A stretch of 64,000 nucleotides of DNA, from contig JAJQED010000041.1 in the NCBI GenBank assembly GCA_021201825.1, positions 1-64,000 of the forward strand, given 5' to 3'. The DNA comes from Alistipes sp. Lineage in GTDB: Bacteria; Bacteroidota; Bacteroidia; Bacteroidales; Rikenellaceae. Below the pieces are notes generated by a model. It did no database searches. It was not told the origin of the DNA and was given only the letters and a program-made list of their open reading frames with translations. Both the position numbers and the translations under genes were made by a program. Below are positions 18,784 to 29,045 of this stretch, in pieces (position 1 is the stretch's first letter; each line of letters begins with the position of its first letter).

Positions 18784-20640
18784 ATGAGCGCAGCAGTAGC
18801 GAATTACACCGACGACGATATAAAATCGTTGTCGCCCAGGGAACACCTCAGGTTACGTCCCGGTATGTATATCGGTAAATTGGGTGACGGCACGCAGTCG
18901 GACGACGGTATTTATATCCTGTTCAAGGAGGTGGTCGACAATTCCATCGACGAGTTCATTATGGGGGCCGGCAAGCAGATAGACATAACTATCGAGGGCC
19001 GCACGGTCACTGTGAGGGACTACGGTCGTGGAATTCCCCTCAACAGCCTCTCCGCCGCCGTTTCAAAGATGAATACGGGCGGCAAATACGGGTCGGCCGC
19101 CTTTAAAAAGACGGTGGGGCTCAACGGGGTGGGTGTCAAGGCTGTAAATATGCTGTCCAGCTCGTTCATGGCCCGGAGCCTCCGCGAGGGCGAGGCACAG
19201 ACCGTTTGGTTCGAAGCCGGTATCGAACAGTCCGAAAAACGCGAGCAGGGCGTCGGCGAGCAGAACGGTACGCTTGTACAGTTCACCCCGGACGAAAGCG
19301 TTTTCGGCCCGTACGAATTCAACCTGGAGTTTATCGAGCAGACGGTTAAGAACTATACCTACCTTAACCAGGGCCTTACTATCCGCCTTAACGGAACGCC
19401 TTACCTCTCCAAGAACGGTCTTTTGGACCTGCTGAACGAGAACGTAGGCGAGGAACCGCTGTATCCGCCTATCCACCTGACCGGTGAGGATATCGAGGTG
19501 GTGCTTACCCACGGCACGGGATACGGCGAGACCTACTTCTCTTTTGTCAACGGCCAGCATACCACTCAGGGCGGTACCCATCAGGCGGCTTTTCGCGAGG
19601 CACTGGCCAAGACCATCAAGGAATTTTACAAAAAGGATTACGACCCGTCGGACGTGCGCACTTCCGTTGTGGCCGCCATTAGCGTAAAGATCGTCGATCC
19701 GCAGTTCGGCCAGCAGACGAAAGTCAGCCTGTCTTCTACCAAAATGTCGGAGGACGGTCCCACCGTAAGGGGGTTCATCCTCGATTTCATAAAGGAACAG
19801 CTCGACAATTACCTGCATAAGAACCCATCGACGGCAGAGGTTCTGCAGAAGAAGATCGTCGAGAACGAAAAGGAGCGCAAGGCCATTTCGGGCATTAAGA
19901 AAAAGGCCAAGGAGCTTGCCAAAAAGGTGAGCCTGAACAACCGTAAGCTGCGGGACTGCAAGATCCATTTCACCGACCGCAAGAATCCGCGCCACGAGGA
20001 GACCATGATATTCATTACCGAGGGTAACTCGGCCAGCGGCTCGATAACCAAGAGCCGCGACGTGCAGACCCAGGCCGTATTCTCCCTGCGTGGTAAGCCC
20101 CTTAACAGTTTCGGGCTTACGAAAAAGGTGGTTTACGAGAACGAGGAGTTCAACCTGCTGCAGGCGGCACTTAATATCGAGAACGATATGGAGGACCTGC
20201 GGTACAACAAGATAATAATCGCTACGGATGCCGACGTGGACGGAATGCATATCCGCCTTTTGATGCTCACGTTCTTTATACAGTTCTTCCCCGACGTTAT
20301 CCGGCAGGAGCACCTTTTCGTATTGCAGACTCCGCTGTTCAGGGTCCGCAACAAGAAAGAGACTTTATACTGTTACAGTGAGGACGAAAAACAAAAGGCA
20401 ATAACGAAGTTGGGTAACAGCGCCGAGATAACAAGGTTCAAGGGACTCGGGGAGATCTCCCCCGACGAGTTCAAGGAGTTTATCAACGAGAATATCCGCC
20501 TGGAAAAAGTACGGATGCGCAAGAACGACCCCATCAGCGACATGCTGGAATTCTATATGGGCAAAAATACGTTCGACCGCCAGAATTTCATTATCGACAA
20601 CCTGAAGATCGAGGCCGATTACCTCGAGGAGGCGGTGTAA
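18784..20640 (+). CDS. parE: DNA topoisomerase IV subunit B
   Basis: GHKL ATPase motifs ([31 protein letters not shown]), TOPRIM ([22 protein letters not shown]); adjacent to parC. Confidence 0.93.
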   Translation: MSAAVANYTDDDIKSLSPREHLRLRPGMYIGKLGDGTQSDDGIYILFKEVVDNSIDEFIMGAGKQIDITIEGRTVTVRDYGRGIPLNSLSAAVSKMNTGGKYGSAAFKKTVGLNGVGVKAVNMLSSSFMARSLREGEAQTVWFEAGIEQSEKREQGVGEQNGTLVQFTPDESVFGPYEFNLEFIEQTVKNYTYLNQGLTIRLNGTPYLSKNGLLDLLNENVGEEPLYPPIHLTGEDIEVVLTHGTGYGETYFSFVNGQHTTQGGTHQAAFREALAKTIKEFYKKDYDPSDVRTSVVAAISVKIVDPQFGQQTKVSLSSTKMSEDGPTVRGFILDFIKEQLDNYLHKNPSTAEVLQKKIVENEKERKAISGIKKKAKELAKKVSLNNRKLRDCKIHFTDRKNPRHEETMIFITEGNSASGSITKSRDVQTQAVFSLRGKPLNSFGLTKKVVYENEEFNLLQAALNIENDMEDLRYNKIIIATDADVDGMHIRLLMLTFFIQFFPDVIRQEHLFVLQTPLFRVRNKKETLYCYSEDEKQKAITKLGNSAEITRFKGLGEISPDEFKEFINENIRLEKVRMRKNDPISDMLEFYMGKNTFDRQNFIIDNLKIEADYLEEAV

Positions 20641-20657
20641 TGCGGTAACAGCGGTAA

Positions 20658-23600
20658 ATGAGAGGAATGAGCGATAAAGAGAAAGATACAGGCAAAGAGG
20701 TCCCGGGAGCCGGGGAGCCGCAATCCCCGGCAGGGGGCGGCCGGCAGGAGTCCGGTTCGGAGCAGTGGGTGGAAACCACGGAGGGCACGGGAGCCGACGC
20801 ACCTGCAGCCGAGGATATGGCCGGTGAATTAAACTCGGGTAGCCATATCGATCCCAACCCTATCGACGGGACGACCCGTGTAGTTTCGGTCGGCACCGAT
20901 AAGGATGACCGGGATGTTTGCGGCCCGGACGATGCGGTGCCCAGAGCGAGCAAGTATGACAAAGTTACCAGCGGAGAGTGCGGCGACCGTTACAAACTGA
21001 CGGGGATGTACCGGGACTGGTTCCTCGATTACGCTTCGTATGTAATTCTGGAACGTGCCGTGCCGCACCTTGAGGACGGGCTCAAGCCGGTCCACCGCCG
21101 TATCCTGCATGCCATGAAGCGGCTGGACGACGGGCGGTATAATAAGGTGGCCAATATCATCGGCCATACCATGCAGTTCCATCCCCACGGGGACGCATCC
21201 ATCGGGGATGCACTGGTGCAGCTCGGGCAAAAAGACCTGCTGGTGGATACCCAGGGTAACTGGGGCAATATCCTCACGGGCGACGAGGCGGCCGCGCCGC
21301 GATATATCGAGGCCCGCTTATCCAAGTTCGCCCTGGAGGTGGTTTTTAACAGCAAGACCACCGAATGGATGCTTTCTTATGACGGGAGGAACCAGGAACC
21401 GGTAACGCTCCCGGTCAAATTCCCGCTGCTGCTGGCCCAGGGTGTTGAGGGGATCGCCGTCGGTTTGGCGTCGAAGATATTGCCGCATAACTTCAATGAG
21501 CTTATAGACGCGTGTATAGCTTATCTACGCGGAAAAGAGTTTACGCTTTATCCGGATTTTCCGACCGGGGGGATGATAGACGTATCGCGGTATAACGACG
21601 GGTTGAGGGGCGGTGCCGTGAAGATACGCGCCCGTATCTCTAAAGTGGACCGCAAGACACTGGCCGTAACCGAGATACCGTTCGGGACGACTACCGAGTC
21701 CATCAAGGAGTCCATAATCAGGGCCAACGACCGGGGAAAGATCAAGATAAAGAAAGTAGACGACAATACGGCCGATAAGGTAGAGATACTGATCCATGTC
21801 AGCAACGACGAATCGTCGGACAAGACCATCGATGCCCTGTACGCCTTTACCGATTGCGAGGTTTCGATCTCCCCGAACTCCTGTATCATCGAGAACGACA
21901 AGCCCCACTTCATGGGGGTCAGCGAAATCCTCAAAAGGAGCGCGGAGCATACCAAATACCTGCTCGGCAGGGAATTGGAGATACGGCTTGGCGAGCTGGA
22001 GGAGCAATGGCATATGGCAAGCCTCGAACGTATCTTTATCGAGAACAAGATGTACGAGGCGATCGAGGGTTGCAAAACCCGCGAGGCCGCTTATAAGGCG
22101 GTGGACAAACGGCTCGAACCGTTCAAGAAGAAGCTCCGCCGTGAGGTCACCCAGGAGGATATCGTAAAACTCACGGAGTTGAAGTTCATCCGTATTTCCC
22201 GGTTCGACTCGGCCAAGGCGGACGAGCAGATCAAGGGTATCGAAGATGAAACGGCCGAGGTCAAGAACAGCCTGGCAAACCTTACCGACCATGCGGTCGA
22301 ATACTATAAACGCATCAAGAGCAAATACGGAAAGGGTCGTGACCGCAGGACCGAGATAAGGGAGTTCGATTCGATCGAGGCGGCCAAGGTCGTAGTTGCC
22401 AATTCCAAACTGTATGTCGACCGGGCCGAGGGCTTCTTCGGTATCGGCAACGCGATGAAGAAAGAGGAGTATGTTTGCGACTGCTCGGACATGGACGACA
22501 TTATCGTGATAACCAAGGAGGGCAAATATATCGTTACCAAGGTCAGCGACAAGGCGTTCTTCGCCAAGAATATCTATTACATAGGGGTGTTCAAGCGTAA
22601 CGACGAACGTACTATATACAATGTGCTGTACCGTGACGGGCGCAACGGTAACATTATGATGAAGCGGTGCGCCATCAAATCCATCACCCGCGACCGGGAA
22701 TACGACCTTACCAAGGGTACACCCAAGAGCGAGATACTCTACATGAGTGTTAACCCCAATGGGGAGGCCGAGGTGCTCAAGGTTTATTTCAGGCCCCGCC
22801 CGAGGCTCAAAAAATGTATCGTGGACCTGGACTTCAGCACCCTCGCGATCAAAGGGCGCCAGAGCCAGGGCAACCTTTTCTCCCGCTATGGGATACAGAA
22901 GATCGTGCTTAAAGAGGCGGGGACTTCAACCCTCGGCGGCCAGAATATCTGGTACGACGAGCAGGTGCGCCGGCTTAATACCGATGGGCACGGGGAGTTG
23001 CTCGGGGAATTCGCCGGGAACGACCGGATTATGGTCATCACTTCTTCCGGCAAGTATTACACCACCGGTTTCGAGCTTACGCACCATTTCCCGGACGATA
23101 CGCTCCACGTCGAAAAATACGACCCGGACAGGATTTACAGCGTAGCGTATTACGATGCCGATCAGAAATTCTACTACCTTAAGCGGTTCACGGCTCCGTT
23201 GAGCGACCGTACGGTGTCGTTCGTGGACGACGAAAACCCGAAGAACAAGATGGTGGCCATCTCGGAGGATTATGCTCCCGTGTTGGAGATCACGTTCGGC
23301 GGACGGCATGCGTCCCGGCCGCCTGAACAGGTGGATGCCGAGACGTTCATCGGGGTTAAAAGCGCCAAGGCCAAAGGCAAGAGGCTTACGACCCTGGATG
23401 TTTCGAAGATCAAATTTATCGAGCCACGGCTTAAGGACAATCCGGATAAACCCGTTCCGGGTGACGACGGGGAGGGACCGCAGGGAGACCAGGGTGCCGA
23501 ACCGGATACGGTGGACGGTACAGTAACCCCTGCCGGGGATAATTCAGGGCCGGAAACCGCATCGATTCCGGAACAGGCCGAAGTGGAAACGGCCGGGCCG

Positions 23601-23717
23601 GCGGAACCCGTTGTTCCGGGCAAGGTGGCTGTGGACGACGATATAGAATTCGTTATCGAAAGGCCGGCTCCGGATGACGCAGCGGCGGCGGATAGCCCGC
23701 AGTTAGGGCTCTTCTAA
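20658..23717 (+). CDS. parC: DNA topoisomerase IV subunit A
   Basis: [29 protein letters not shown], catalytic Tyr region AAAPRYIEARLSKF; long N- and C-terminal acidic tails; alternative start at 20667. Confidence 0.93.
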   Translation: MRGMSDKEKDTGKEVPGAGEPQSPAGGGRQESGSEQWVETTEGTGADAPAAEDMAGELNSGSHIDPNPIDGTTRVVSVGTDKDDRDVCGPDDAVPRASKYDKVTSGECGDRYKLTGMYRDWFLDYASYVILERAVPHLEDGLKPVHRRILHAMKRLDDGRYNKVANIIGHTMQFHPHGDASIGDALVQLGQKDLLVDTQGNWGNILTGDEAAAPRYIEARLSKFALEVVFNSKTTEWMLSYDGRNQEPVTLPVKFPLLLAQGVEGIAVGLASKILPHNFNELIDACIAYLRGKEFTLYPDFPTGGMIDVSRYNDGLRGGAVKIRARISKVDRKTLAVTEIPFGTTTESIKESIIRANDRGKIKIKKVDDNTADKVEILIHVSNDESSDKTIDALYAFTDCEVSISPNSCIIENDKPHFMGVSEILKRSAEHTKYLLGRELEIRLGELEEQWHMASLERIFIENKMYEAIEGCKTREAAYKAVDKRLEPFKKKLRREVTQEDIVKLTELKFIRISRFDSAKADEQIKGIEDETAEVKNSLANLTDHAVEYYKRIKSKYGKGRDRRTEIREFDSIEAAKVVVANSKLYVDRAEGFFGIGNAMKKEEYVCDCSDMDDIIVITKEGKYIVTKVSDKAFFAKNIYYIGVFKRNDERTIYNVLYRDGRNGNIMMKRCAIKSITRDREYDLTKGTPKSEILYMSVNPNGEAEVLKVYFRPRPRLKKCIVDLDFSTLAIKGRQSQGNLFSRYGIQKIVLKEAGTSTLGGQNIWYDEQVRRLNTDGHGELLGEFAGNDRIMVITSSGKYYTTGFELTHHFPDDTLHVEKYDPDRIYSVAYYDADQKFYYLKRFTAPLSDRTVSFVDDENPKNKMVAISEDYAPVLEITFGGRHASRPPEQVDAETFIGVKSAKAKGKRLTTLDVSKIKFIEPRLKDNPDKPVPGDDGEGPQGDQGAEPDTVDGTVTPAGDNSGPETASIPEQAEVETAGPAEPVVPGKVAVDDDIEFVIERPAPDDAAAADSPQLGLF
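23700..23714 (+). other. Codons for C-terminal QLGLF, a putative beta-sliding-clamp-binding motif of ParC
   Basis: CAG TTA GGG CTC TTC TAA; matches the QLxLF clamp-binding consensus at the extreme C-terminus. Confidence 0.55.
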
Positions 23718-23728
23718 ACTATATACCG

Positions 23729-23757
23729 GGGCAGGCCGTTTGAGCCTGCCCGTATTT
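23729..23757 (+). terminator. Terminator of parC
   Basis: GGGCAGGC CGTTTGA GCCTGCCC followed by GTATTTTAAT. Confidence 0.7.
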
Positions 23758-23810
23758 TAATGTATTGGGAATCGGTATCGGTAGACACGATACGGTAAAT
23801 TGGCAGTAAG

Positions 23811-24350
23811 ATGAAGCTTTTCCTTATCGGTTTTATGGGCAGCGGGAAAACGAGCCTCGGACGTCAGGTCGCCTATATGCTCGGGTGGCGCTTCGTGGAT
23901 ATGGATAAGGAGATAGAACGCTCATGCGGCATGAAAGTCTCCGAGGTGTTCGCCACGCACGGGGAGGACCATTTCCGTAAATGTGAACAGGATATACTAC
24001 GGGATGTATGCAGCGGGGAGGGGGATACCGTGGTCTCTACCGGAGGCGGGGCGCCGTGCCACGGGGACAATATGCAGGCCATGAACCGGATGGGGCGGAC
24101 GGTATACCTGCGAATGAGCCCGGCCAAGCTCGTGGCCCGGTTGGAGCACGGCCGGGATAAACGCCCCAAGATACAGGGTATGGACGATGCCCGGTTGCTG
24201 GCTTACATCCGGGAGGCACTTCCCGGCCGGGAGGAATATTACGGCAAAGCCCATCTCATTATCGATTGCGACGGCGCGTCGGACCAGTATATTTGTGAAC
24301 ATATCGTGCGGTTCGCTGCCGAATGCCGGTCCGACGAAACAAACCGGTAA
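23811..24350 (+). CDS. aroK: Shikimate kinase
   Basis: MKLFLIGFMGSGKTSLGRQVAYMLGWRFVDMDKEIE...VSTGGGAPC. Confidence 0.94.
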   Translation: MKLFLIGFMGSGKTSLGRQVAYMLGWRFVDMDKEIERSCGMKVSEVFATHGEDHFRKCEQDILRDVCSGEGDTVVSTGGGAPCHGDNMQAMNRMGRTVYLRMSPAKLVARLEHGRDKRPKIQGMDDARLLAYIREALPGREEYYGKAHLIIDCDGASDQYICEHIVRFAAECRSDETNR

Positions 24351-24414
24351 TTACGACGTTATATATATGCGGTATAATTTAGCCGTGGACCGAGGCTATT
24401 TGCCGGTAAAACGC

Positions 24415-24422
24415 TAAATTTG
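24415..24422 (+). promoter_or_regulatory. Bacteroidetes -7-like box TAAATTTG upstream of purL
   Basis: Matches TAnnTTTG; no convincing -33 box at the usual spacing. Confidence 0.35.
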
Positions 24423-24479
24423 CACTGCCCGGGCCGGACGTATCCGTGCGGCCCCGAACTTTATCCGGATAACAGCTCT

Positions 24480-27400
24480 ATGGTATTATTTTTCAGTAAG
24501 GACGACACTGTATTCGCGGTGGATGCACCCCGAGGATTAGGCGCAGGCAACTGCGGGAAATTGGAATGGCTCTTCGGTGGAGCTGTCAGGACCGGGGACG
24601 GTAGCGTCCCGGGGCGGTTCATAGGGCCGCGCCGCGAGATGGTCACCCCGTGGAGTACGAACGCCGTGGAGATCACCCAGAATATGGGTATCGGCGGCAT
24701 CATCCGGATCGAGGAATTCAAACGGGAAGAGGCCGCTTCAGAGTTCGACCCGATGCTAAACCGCCGGTACGACGGGTTGGGGCAGGATGTTTTCACGGTC
24801 GATAAACAACCGGAAGCGGTAGTTTATATCGAAGATATTGCACAGTATAACAAGCAGGAGGGGCTTGCCCTTAGCGACGAAGAGGTGGAATACCTTAACG
24901 GGGTCGCCGATAAAATGGGCCGCAGGCTTACCGACAGCGAGGTTTTCGGCTTTTCGCAGGTCAATTCCGAGCATTGCCGCCATAAGATATTCAACGGCAC
25001 TTTTATCATAGACGGGCAACAGATGCCCGATACGCTGTTCGGGCTCATAAAGAAAACCACCCGGGAGAATCCCAATCAGGTAACTTCCGCCTATAAGGAC
25101 AACTGTGCATTCCTACAGGGTCCCCGGGCGGTGCAGTTCGCTCCCGCGCGGCACGACGGCCCCGAGTATTTCCTGCCGAAAGAGTTCGAAAGCGTAATCT
25201 CGATCAAGGCCGAAACCCATAACTTCCCGACGACCGTGGAGCCGTTCAACGGCGCCGCAACGGGTTCGGGAGGAGAGATACGGGACAGGATAGCGGGTGG
25301 AAAGGGAGCATTCCCCATAGCGGGAACGGCGGTTTATATGACCTCGTATCCCCGTACGGAATCCGGCCGTGAGTGGGAGGAGAGGATACCCGAGCGCAAA
25401 TGGCTCTACCAGACCCCGGAACAGATACTGATCAAGGCTTCCAACGGGGCGTCGGACTTCGGCAATAAATTCGGCCAGCCGCTTATTTGCGGATCCCTGC
25501 TGACGTTCGAACATGAAGAGAACGGCAGGAAATACGGTTACGATAAGGTGATCATGCAGGCCGGGGGTATCGGGTACGGTAAAAAGTGCGACAGCCTAAA
25601 GGACGAACCCAAGCCGGGCGACAAGGTAGTGCTGCTCGGTGGGGACAACTACCGGATCGGCATGGGAGGCGGTGCGGTGTCCAGCGTGGCTACCGGCGAA
25701 TTCGCCAACGAGATAGAATTAAACGCCGTCCAGCGGTCCAATCCCGAAATGCAGAAAAGGGTATACAACGCAATCCGGGCCCTTAGCGAGGAAGACCGCA
25801 ACCCGGTGGTTTCCATTCATGACCATGGCGCGGGCGGTCACCTTAATTGCCTGAGTGAACTGGTTGAATCGACCGGTGGGCGTATCGAGATCGATAAACT
25901 TCCGGTCGGTGACCCGACCCTGAGCGCTCGCGAGATCGTGGGCAACGAGTCCCAGGAACGAATGGGACTGGTGATGGCTGCCGGAGATATCCCGCAGCTG
26001 GAGAAAATCGCCGAACGGGAACGCGCCCCGATGTACGTCATAGGGGAGACTACGGGCGATATGCACTTCACGTTCGAGCATACCGGAACCGGGGAGAAAC
26101 CGATCGACTGGAAGCTGGAGTATATGTTCGGCAAGGCACCCAGGACCGTAATGGCCGACAATACCAAAGAGGCCGGGTTTGCCGAGGTGGGTTATGACAC
26201 CGGGAAGTTGGTTAAATATATAGAGGGGGTGCTTCAACTGGAAGCGGTGGCCTGCAAAGACTGGCTGACCAATAAGGTCGACCGGTCGGTAACCGGCCGC
26301 ATTGCCATGCAGCAGTGTGCCGGCCAGATACAGTTGCCGGTCAACGACTGCGCTGTGGTTTCGCTCGATTATGAGGGTAAAAGCGGTATCGCTACCGCTT
26401 TGGGGCACGCCCCGATAGCCGCACTGGCCGATGCCGGCGCAGGGTCGAGGCTGGCTATTGCAGAATCCCTTACAAATATCGTCTTTGCCCCCCTTTCCCA
26501 CGGGTTGAGCGGGGTTTCCTTAAGTGCTAACTGGATGTGGCCCTGCCGTAACGATGGCGAGGACGCAAGGCTCTATCAAGCCGTGGAGGCGGCAAGCAGG
26601 TTCGCTATCGGCCTGGGGATCAATATTCCCACCGGCAAGGACTCCCTCTCGATGACCCAGAAATACCCGGACGGGGAGAAAGTCCTTTCTCCCGGCACGG
26701 TGATAATTACATCCGCCGCCGAGGTGTCCGATATTACTTCGTGCGTATCCCCGGCCCTTAAGAACAAGCGGAGCCAGTTGGTCTATGTGGATTTCGGCAG
26801 GTGCGGTTTCGGGTTGGCCGGAAGCAGTTTCGCGCAGGTTTGCGGGTATGTTGGCCGTGAAACCCCGGATGTGACTGATCCGGCGTATTTCTCTGCAGCT
26901 TTCGCCGCAGTGCAGCAGTTGATAGCGGAGGACAAGGTATTTGCCGGGCATGACGTTTCGGCAGGGGGGTTGGTAACGGCCCTGCTCGAAATGACGTTCA
27001 CCGACAACCGATCCGGGATTTATGCGGATCTGTCCCCGTTGGCCAGGGGCACTTCGGTCGATATTGCCCATATCCTGTTCAGCGAACGTCCGGCGGTTGT
27101 ACTGCAGGTTGCCGACGGCGAGGGTATTGTTCGGGAATTGGCTAAGGCCGGTGTGGATGCGTATGTAGTCGGGGAGGTGAACCGTGACCGTAAATTTACC
27201 GTGCGGTGCGCCGGGGTCGACCTTGAGCTTTTGGTCGATGAGCTTCGCGATACATGGTACCGTAGCTCCTACCTGCTGGACCGCAAGCAGAGCGGCGAAA
27301 AACTGGCTCTCGAAAGGTTCCACAATTATAAGAACACTCCGCTGGAGTTCCGCTTCCCGCAGGGCTTCACCGGCAAATTAAGCCGGTATGGCCTCGACGG

Positions 27401-28172
27401 CAGCCGCCGTGAAAAGACCGGGATCAAGGCCGCCGTTATCCGTGAAAAAGGGTGCCAGTGCGACCGGGAGACCGCGTGGCTGATGTACCTTGCGGGCATG
27501 GATGTCAAGGACGTCCATATGACCGACCTGGTGAGCGGCCGTGAAACCCTCGAGGATGTGAATATGATTGCTTTCGTCGGAGGATTCTCCAATTCCGACG
27601 TGCTGGGTTCGGCCAAAGGTTGGGCGGGCGCTTTCCTGTATAACGAAAAGGCCAAAAAGGCGCTCGATAATTTCTATGCCCGTCCCGATACGCTTTCCAT
27701 AGGTATATGCAACGGTTGCCAGTTGATGGTGGAGTTGGGGCTTATAACCCCCGGCCACCGGGAGAAACCCCGTATGGACCATAATGACAGCCGGAAGTTC
27801 GAGTCGGGATTTATCGGGGTGGAGATACTGCCCTCGCCCTCGGTCATGCTCTCCGGATTGCAGGGAAGTAAGCTCGGTATATGGGTGGCCCACGGGGAGG
27901 GGAAATTCCGCTTCCCGTACAGTGAGGACAGGTACAACGTGGCCATGAAATATGCCTACAACCTCTACCCGGCAAATCCCAACGGCAGTGACTGTGCATG
28001 TGCCGCCATTGTGAGCGACGACGGGCGGCACCTTGCCATGATGCCCCATTTGGAGCGGGCCATACGGCCGTGGAATTGGGCCTACTATCCCGAGGAGCGG
28101 GCAGGGGATGAAATTTCACCGTGGATCGAGGCCTTCGTCAATGCGGCCCTATGGATAAAGGATAAGCAATAA
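24480..28172 (+). CDS. purL: Phosphoribosylformylglycinamidine synthase (large single-chain form)
   Basis: SEVFGFSQVNSEHCRHKIFNG, NFPTTVEPFNGAATGSGGEIRD, glutaminase domain SIGICNGCQLMVELG; start trimmed to MVLFFSKDDTVF. Confidence 0.96.
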   Translation: MVLFFSKDDTVFAVDAPRGLGAGNCGKLEWLFGGAVRTGDGSVPGRFIGPRREMVTPWSTNAVEITQNMGIGGIIRIEEFKREEAASEFDPMLNRRYDGLGQDVFTVDKQPEAVVYIEDIAQYNKQEGLALSDEEVEYLNGVADKMGRRLTDSEVFGFSQVNSEHCRHKIFNGTFIIDGQQMPDTLFGLIKKTTRENPNQVTSAYKDNCAFLQGPRAVQFAPARHDGPEYFLPKEFESVISIKAETHNFPTTVEPFNGAATGSGGEIRDRIAGGKGAFPIAGTAVYMTSYPRTESGREWEERIPERKWLYQTPEQILIKASNGASDFGNKFGQPLICGSLLTFEHEENGRKYGYDKVIMQAGGIGYGKKCDSLKDEPKPGDKVVLLGGDNYRIGMGGGAVSSVATGEFANEIELNAVQRSNPEMQKRVYNAIRALSEEDRNPVVSIHDHGAGGHLNCLSELVESTGGRIEIDKLPVGDPTLSAREIVGNESQERMGLVMAAGDIPQLEKIAERERAPMYVIGETTGDMHFTFEHTGTGEKPIDWKLEYMFGKAPRTVMADNTKEAGFAEVGYDTGKLVKYIEGVLQLEAVACKDWLTNKVDRSVTGRIAMQQCAGQIQLPVNDCAVVSLDYEGKSGIATALGHAPIAALADAGAGSRLAIAESLTNIVFAPLSHGLSGVSLSANWMWPCRNDGEDARLYQAVEAASRFAIGLGINIPTGKDSLSMTQKYPDGEKVLSPGTVIITSAAEVSDITSCVSPALKNKRSQLVYVDFGRCGFGLAGSSFAQVCGYVGRETPDVTDPAYFSAAFAAVQQLIAEDKVFAGHDVSAGGLVTALLEMTFTDNRSGIYADLSPLARGTSVDIAHILFSERPAVVLQVADGEGIVRELAKAGVDAYVVGEVNRDRKFTVRCAGVDLELLVDELRDTWYRSSYLLDRKQSGEKLALERFHNYKNTPLEFRFPQGFTGKLSRYGLDGSRREKTGIKAAVIREKGCQCDRETAWLMYLAGMDVKDVHMTDLVSGRETLEDVNMIAFVGGFSNSDVLGSAKGWAGAFLYNEKAKKALDNFYARPDTLSIGICNGCQLMVELGLITPGHREKPRMDHNDSRKFESGFIGVEILPSPSVMLSGLQGSKLGIWVAHGEGKFRFPYSEDRYNVAMKYAYNLYPANPNGSDCACAAIVSDDGRHLAMMPHLERAIRPWNWAYYPEERAGDEISPWIEAFVNAALWIKDKQ

Positions 28173-28187
28173 CTCTTCTTACCCGTC

Positions 28188-28973
28188 ATGGATAGCAGGC
28201 CTGTAGGGATATTCGATTCGGGATTGGGCGGATTGTCGGTGTGGCGCGAGGTACGCCGGTTGCTGCCCGGCGAGTCTATCGTCTACTTCGGCGACGGGAA
28301 GAACTGCCCTTACGGCACCAAATTGGAGCAGACTATCCGCCGCCTTACTATCGACGCCATCGGGCGGTTGATGGACCGTGGTGCCAAAATCATAATGCTG
28401 GGGTGCAATACGGCTACGGCCGCTGCGATAGGAGACCTGCGACGGATGTATCCCGGATTCCCGTTCGTAGGGGTCGAGCCTGCGTTGAAACCCGCCGTGG
28501 AACAAAGCCGCAATAAATCCGTAGCGGTCATCGCCACAATCGCCTATATGGCAAGCGACGGATACCGGCAGTTGGTGGAAAGGTACGGCAACGGCGTGCA
28601 GGTCTTCTCCGCCCCTGGCAAGGGTTTCGCGATGCTGGTGGAGGAAAATAAGGAGGGGACCAAGGAGGCTTTCGATACCATTTCAATGGTTATCGAACCC
28701 TTGATCGGGCAGGGTGCCGATACGCTTGTGCTGGGGTGCACCCATTACCCTTTCCTCACCCGGGATATAAAGCGGGTAATAGGTGACAGGCCGGTTACGA
28801 TCATCAATCCTGCCCCGGCCGTAGCCCGCAGGGTTCAGGTTCTCCTGCAACAGGCGGACGCGCTGGCCCCGGCGGACAATACCCCGCAGTTCGAATTCCT
28901 CTCCCTTGCCGGCAAAGACTATTCACGCAGGCTGGCCGAAATGGCCCGCAAAGCGCTCTCTATGGATATCTGA
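28188..28973 (+). CDS. murI: Glutamate racemase
   Basis: VGIFDSGLGGLSVWREVRRLLP...GCNTATAAA...LGCTHYPFL. Confidence 0.95.
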   Translation: MDSRPVGIFDSGLGGLSVWREVRRLLPGESIVYFGDGKNCPYGTKLEQTIRRLTIDAIGRLMDRGAKIIMLGCNTATAAAIGDLRRMYPGFPFVGVEPALKPAVEQSRNKSVAVIATIAYMASDGYRQLVERYGNGVQVFSAPGKGFAMLVEENKEGTKEAFDTISMVIEPLIGQGADTLVLGCTHYPFLTRDIKRVIGDRPVTIINPAPAVARRVQVLLQQADALAPADNTPQFEFLSLAGKDYSRRLAEMARKALSMDI

Positions 28974-29045
28974 TAAAAAATCCCTAATTTTACCCCGTTT
29001 TAATTAAACCCTTAAAATCCCGGCTAAGGGATAACCGATTCTTTA

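Noticed and set aside
19063-20313. 416-aa antisense ORF opposite parE
   Set aside because: Shadow ORF of parE; low-complexity translation with no recognisable motifs.
21160-21240. ParC region HPHGDASIGDAL differing from E. coli S80/E84, considered as quinolone resistance
   Set aside because: Likely the normal Bacteroidetes ParC sequence; GyrA reads [10 protein letters not shown] with the susceptible-type Ser and Asp, so no resistance call is supported.
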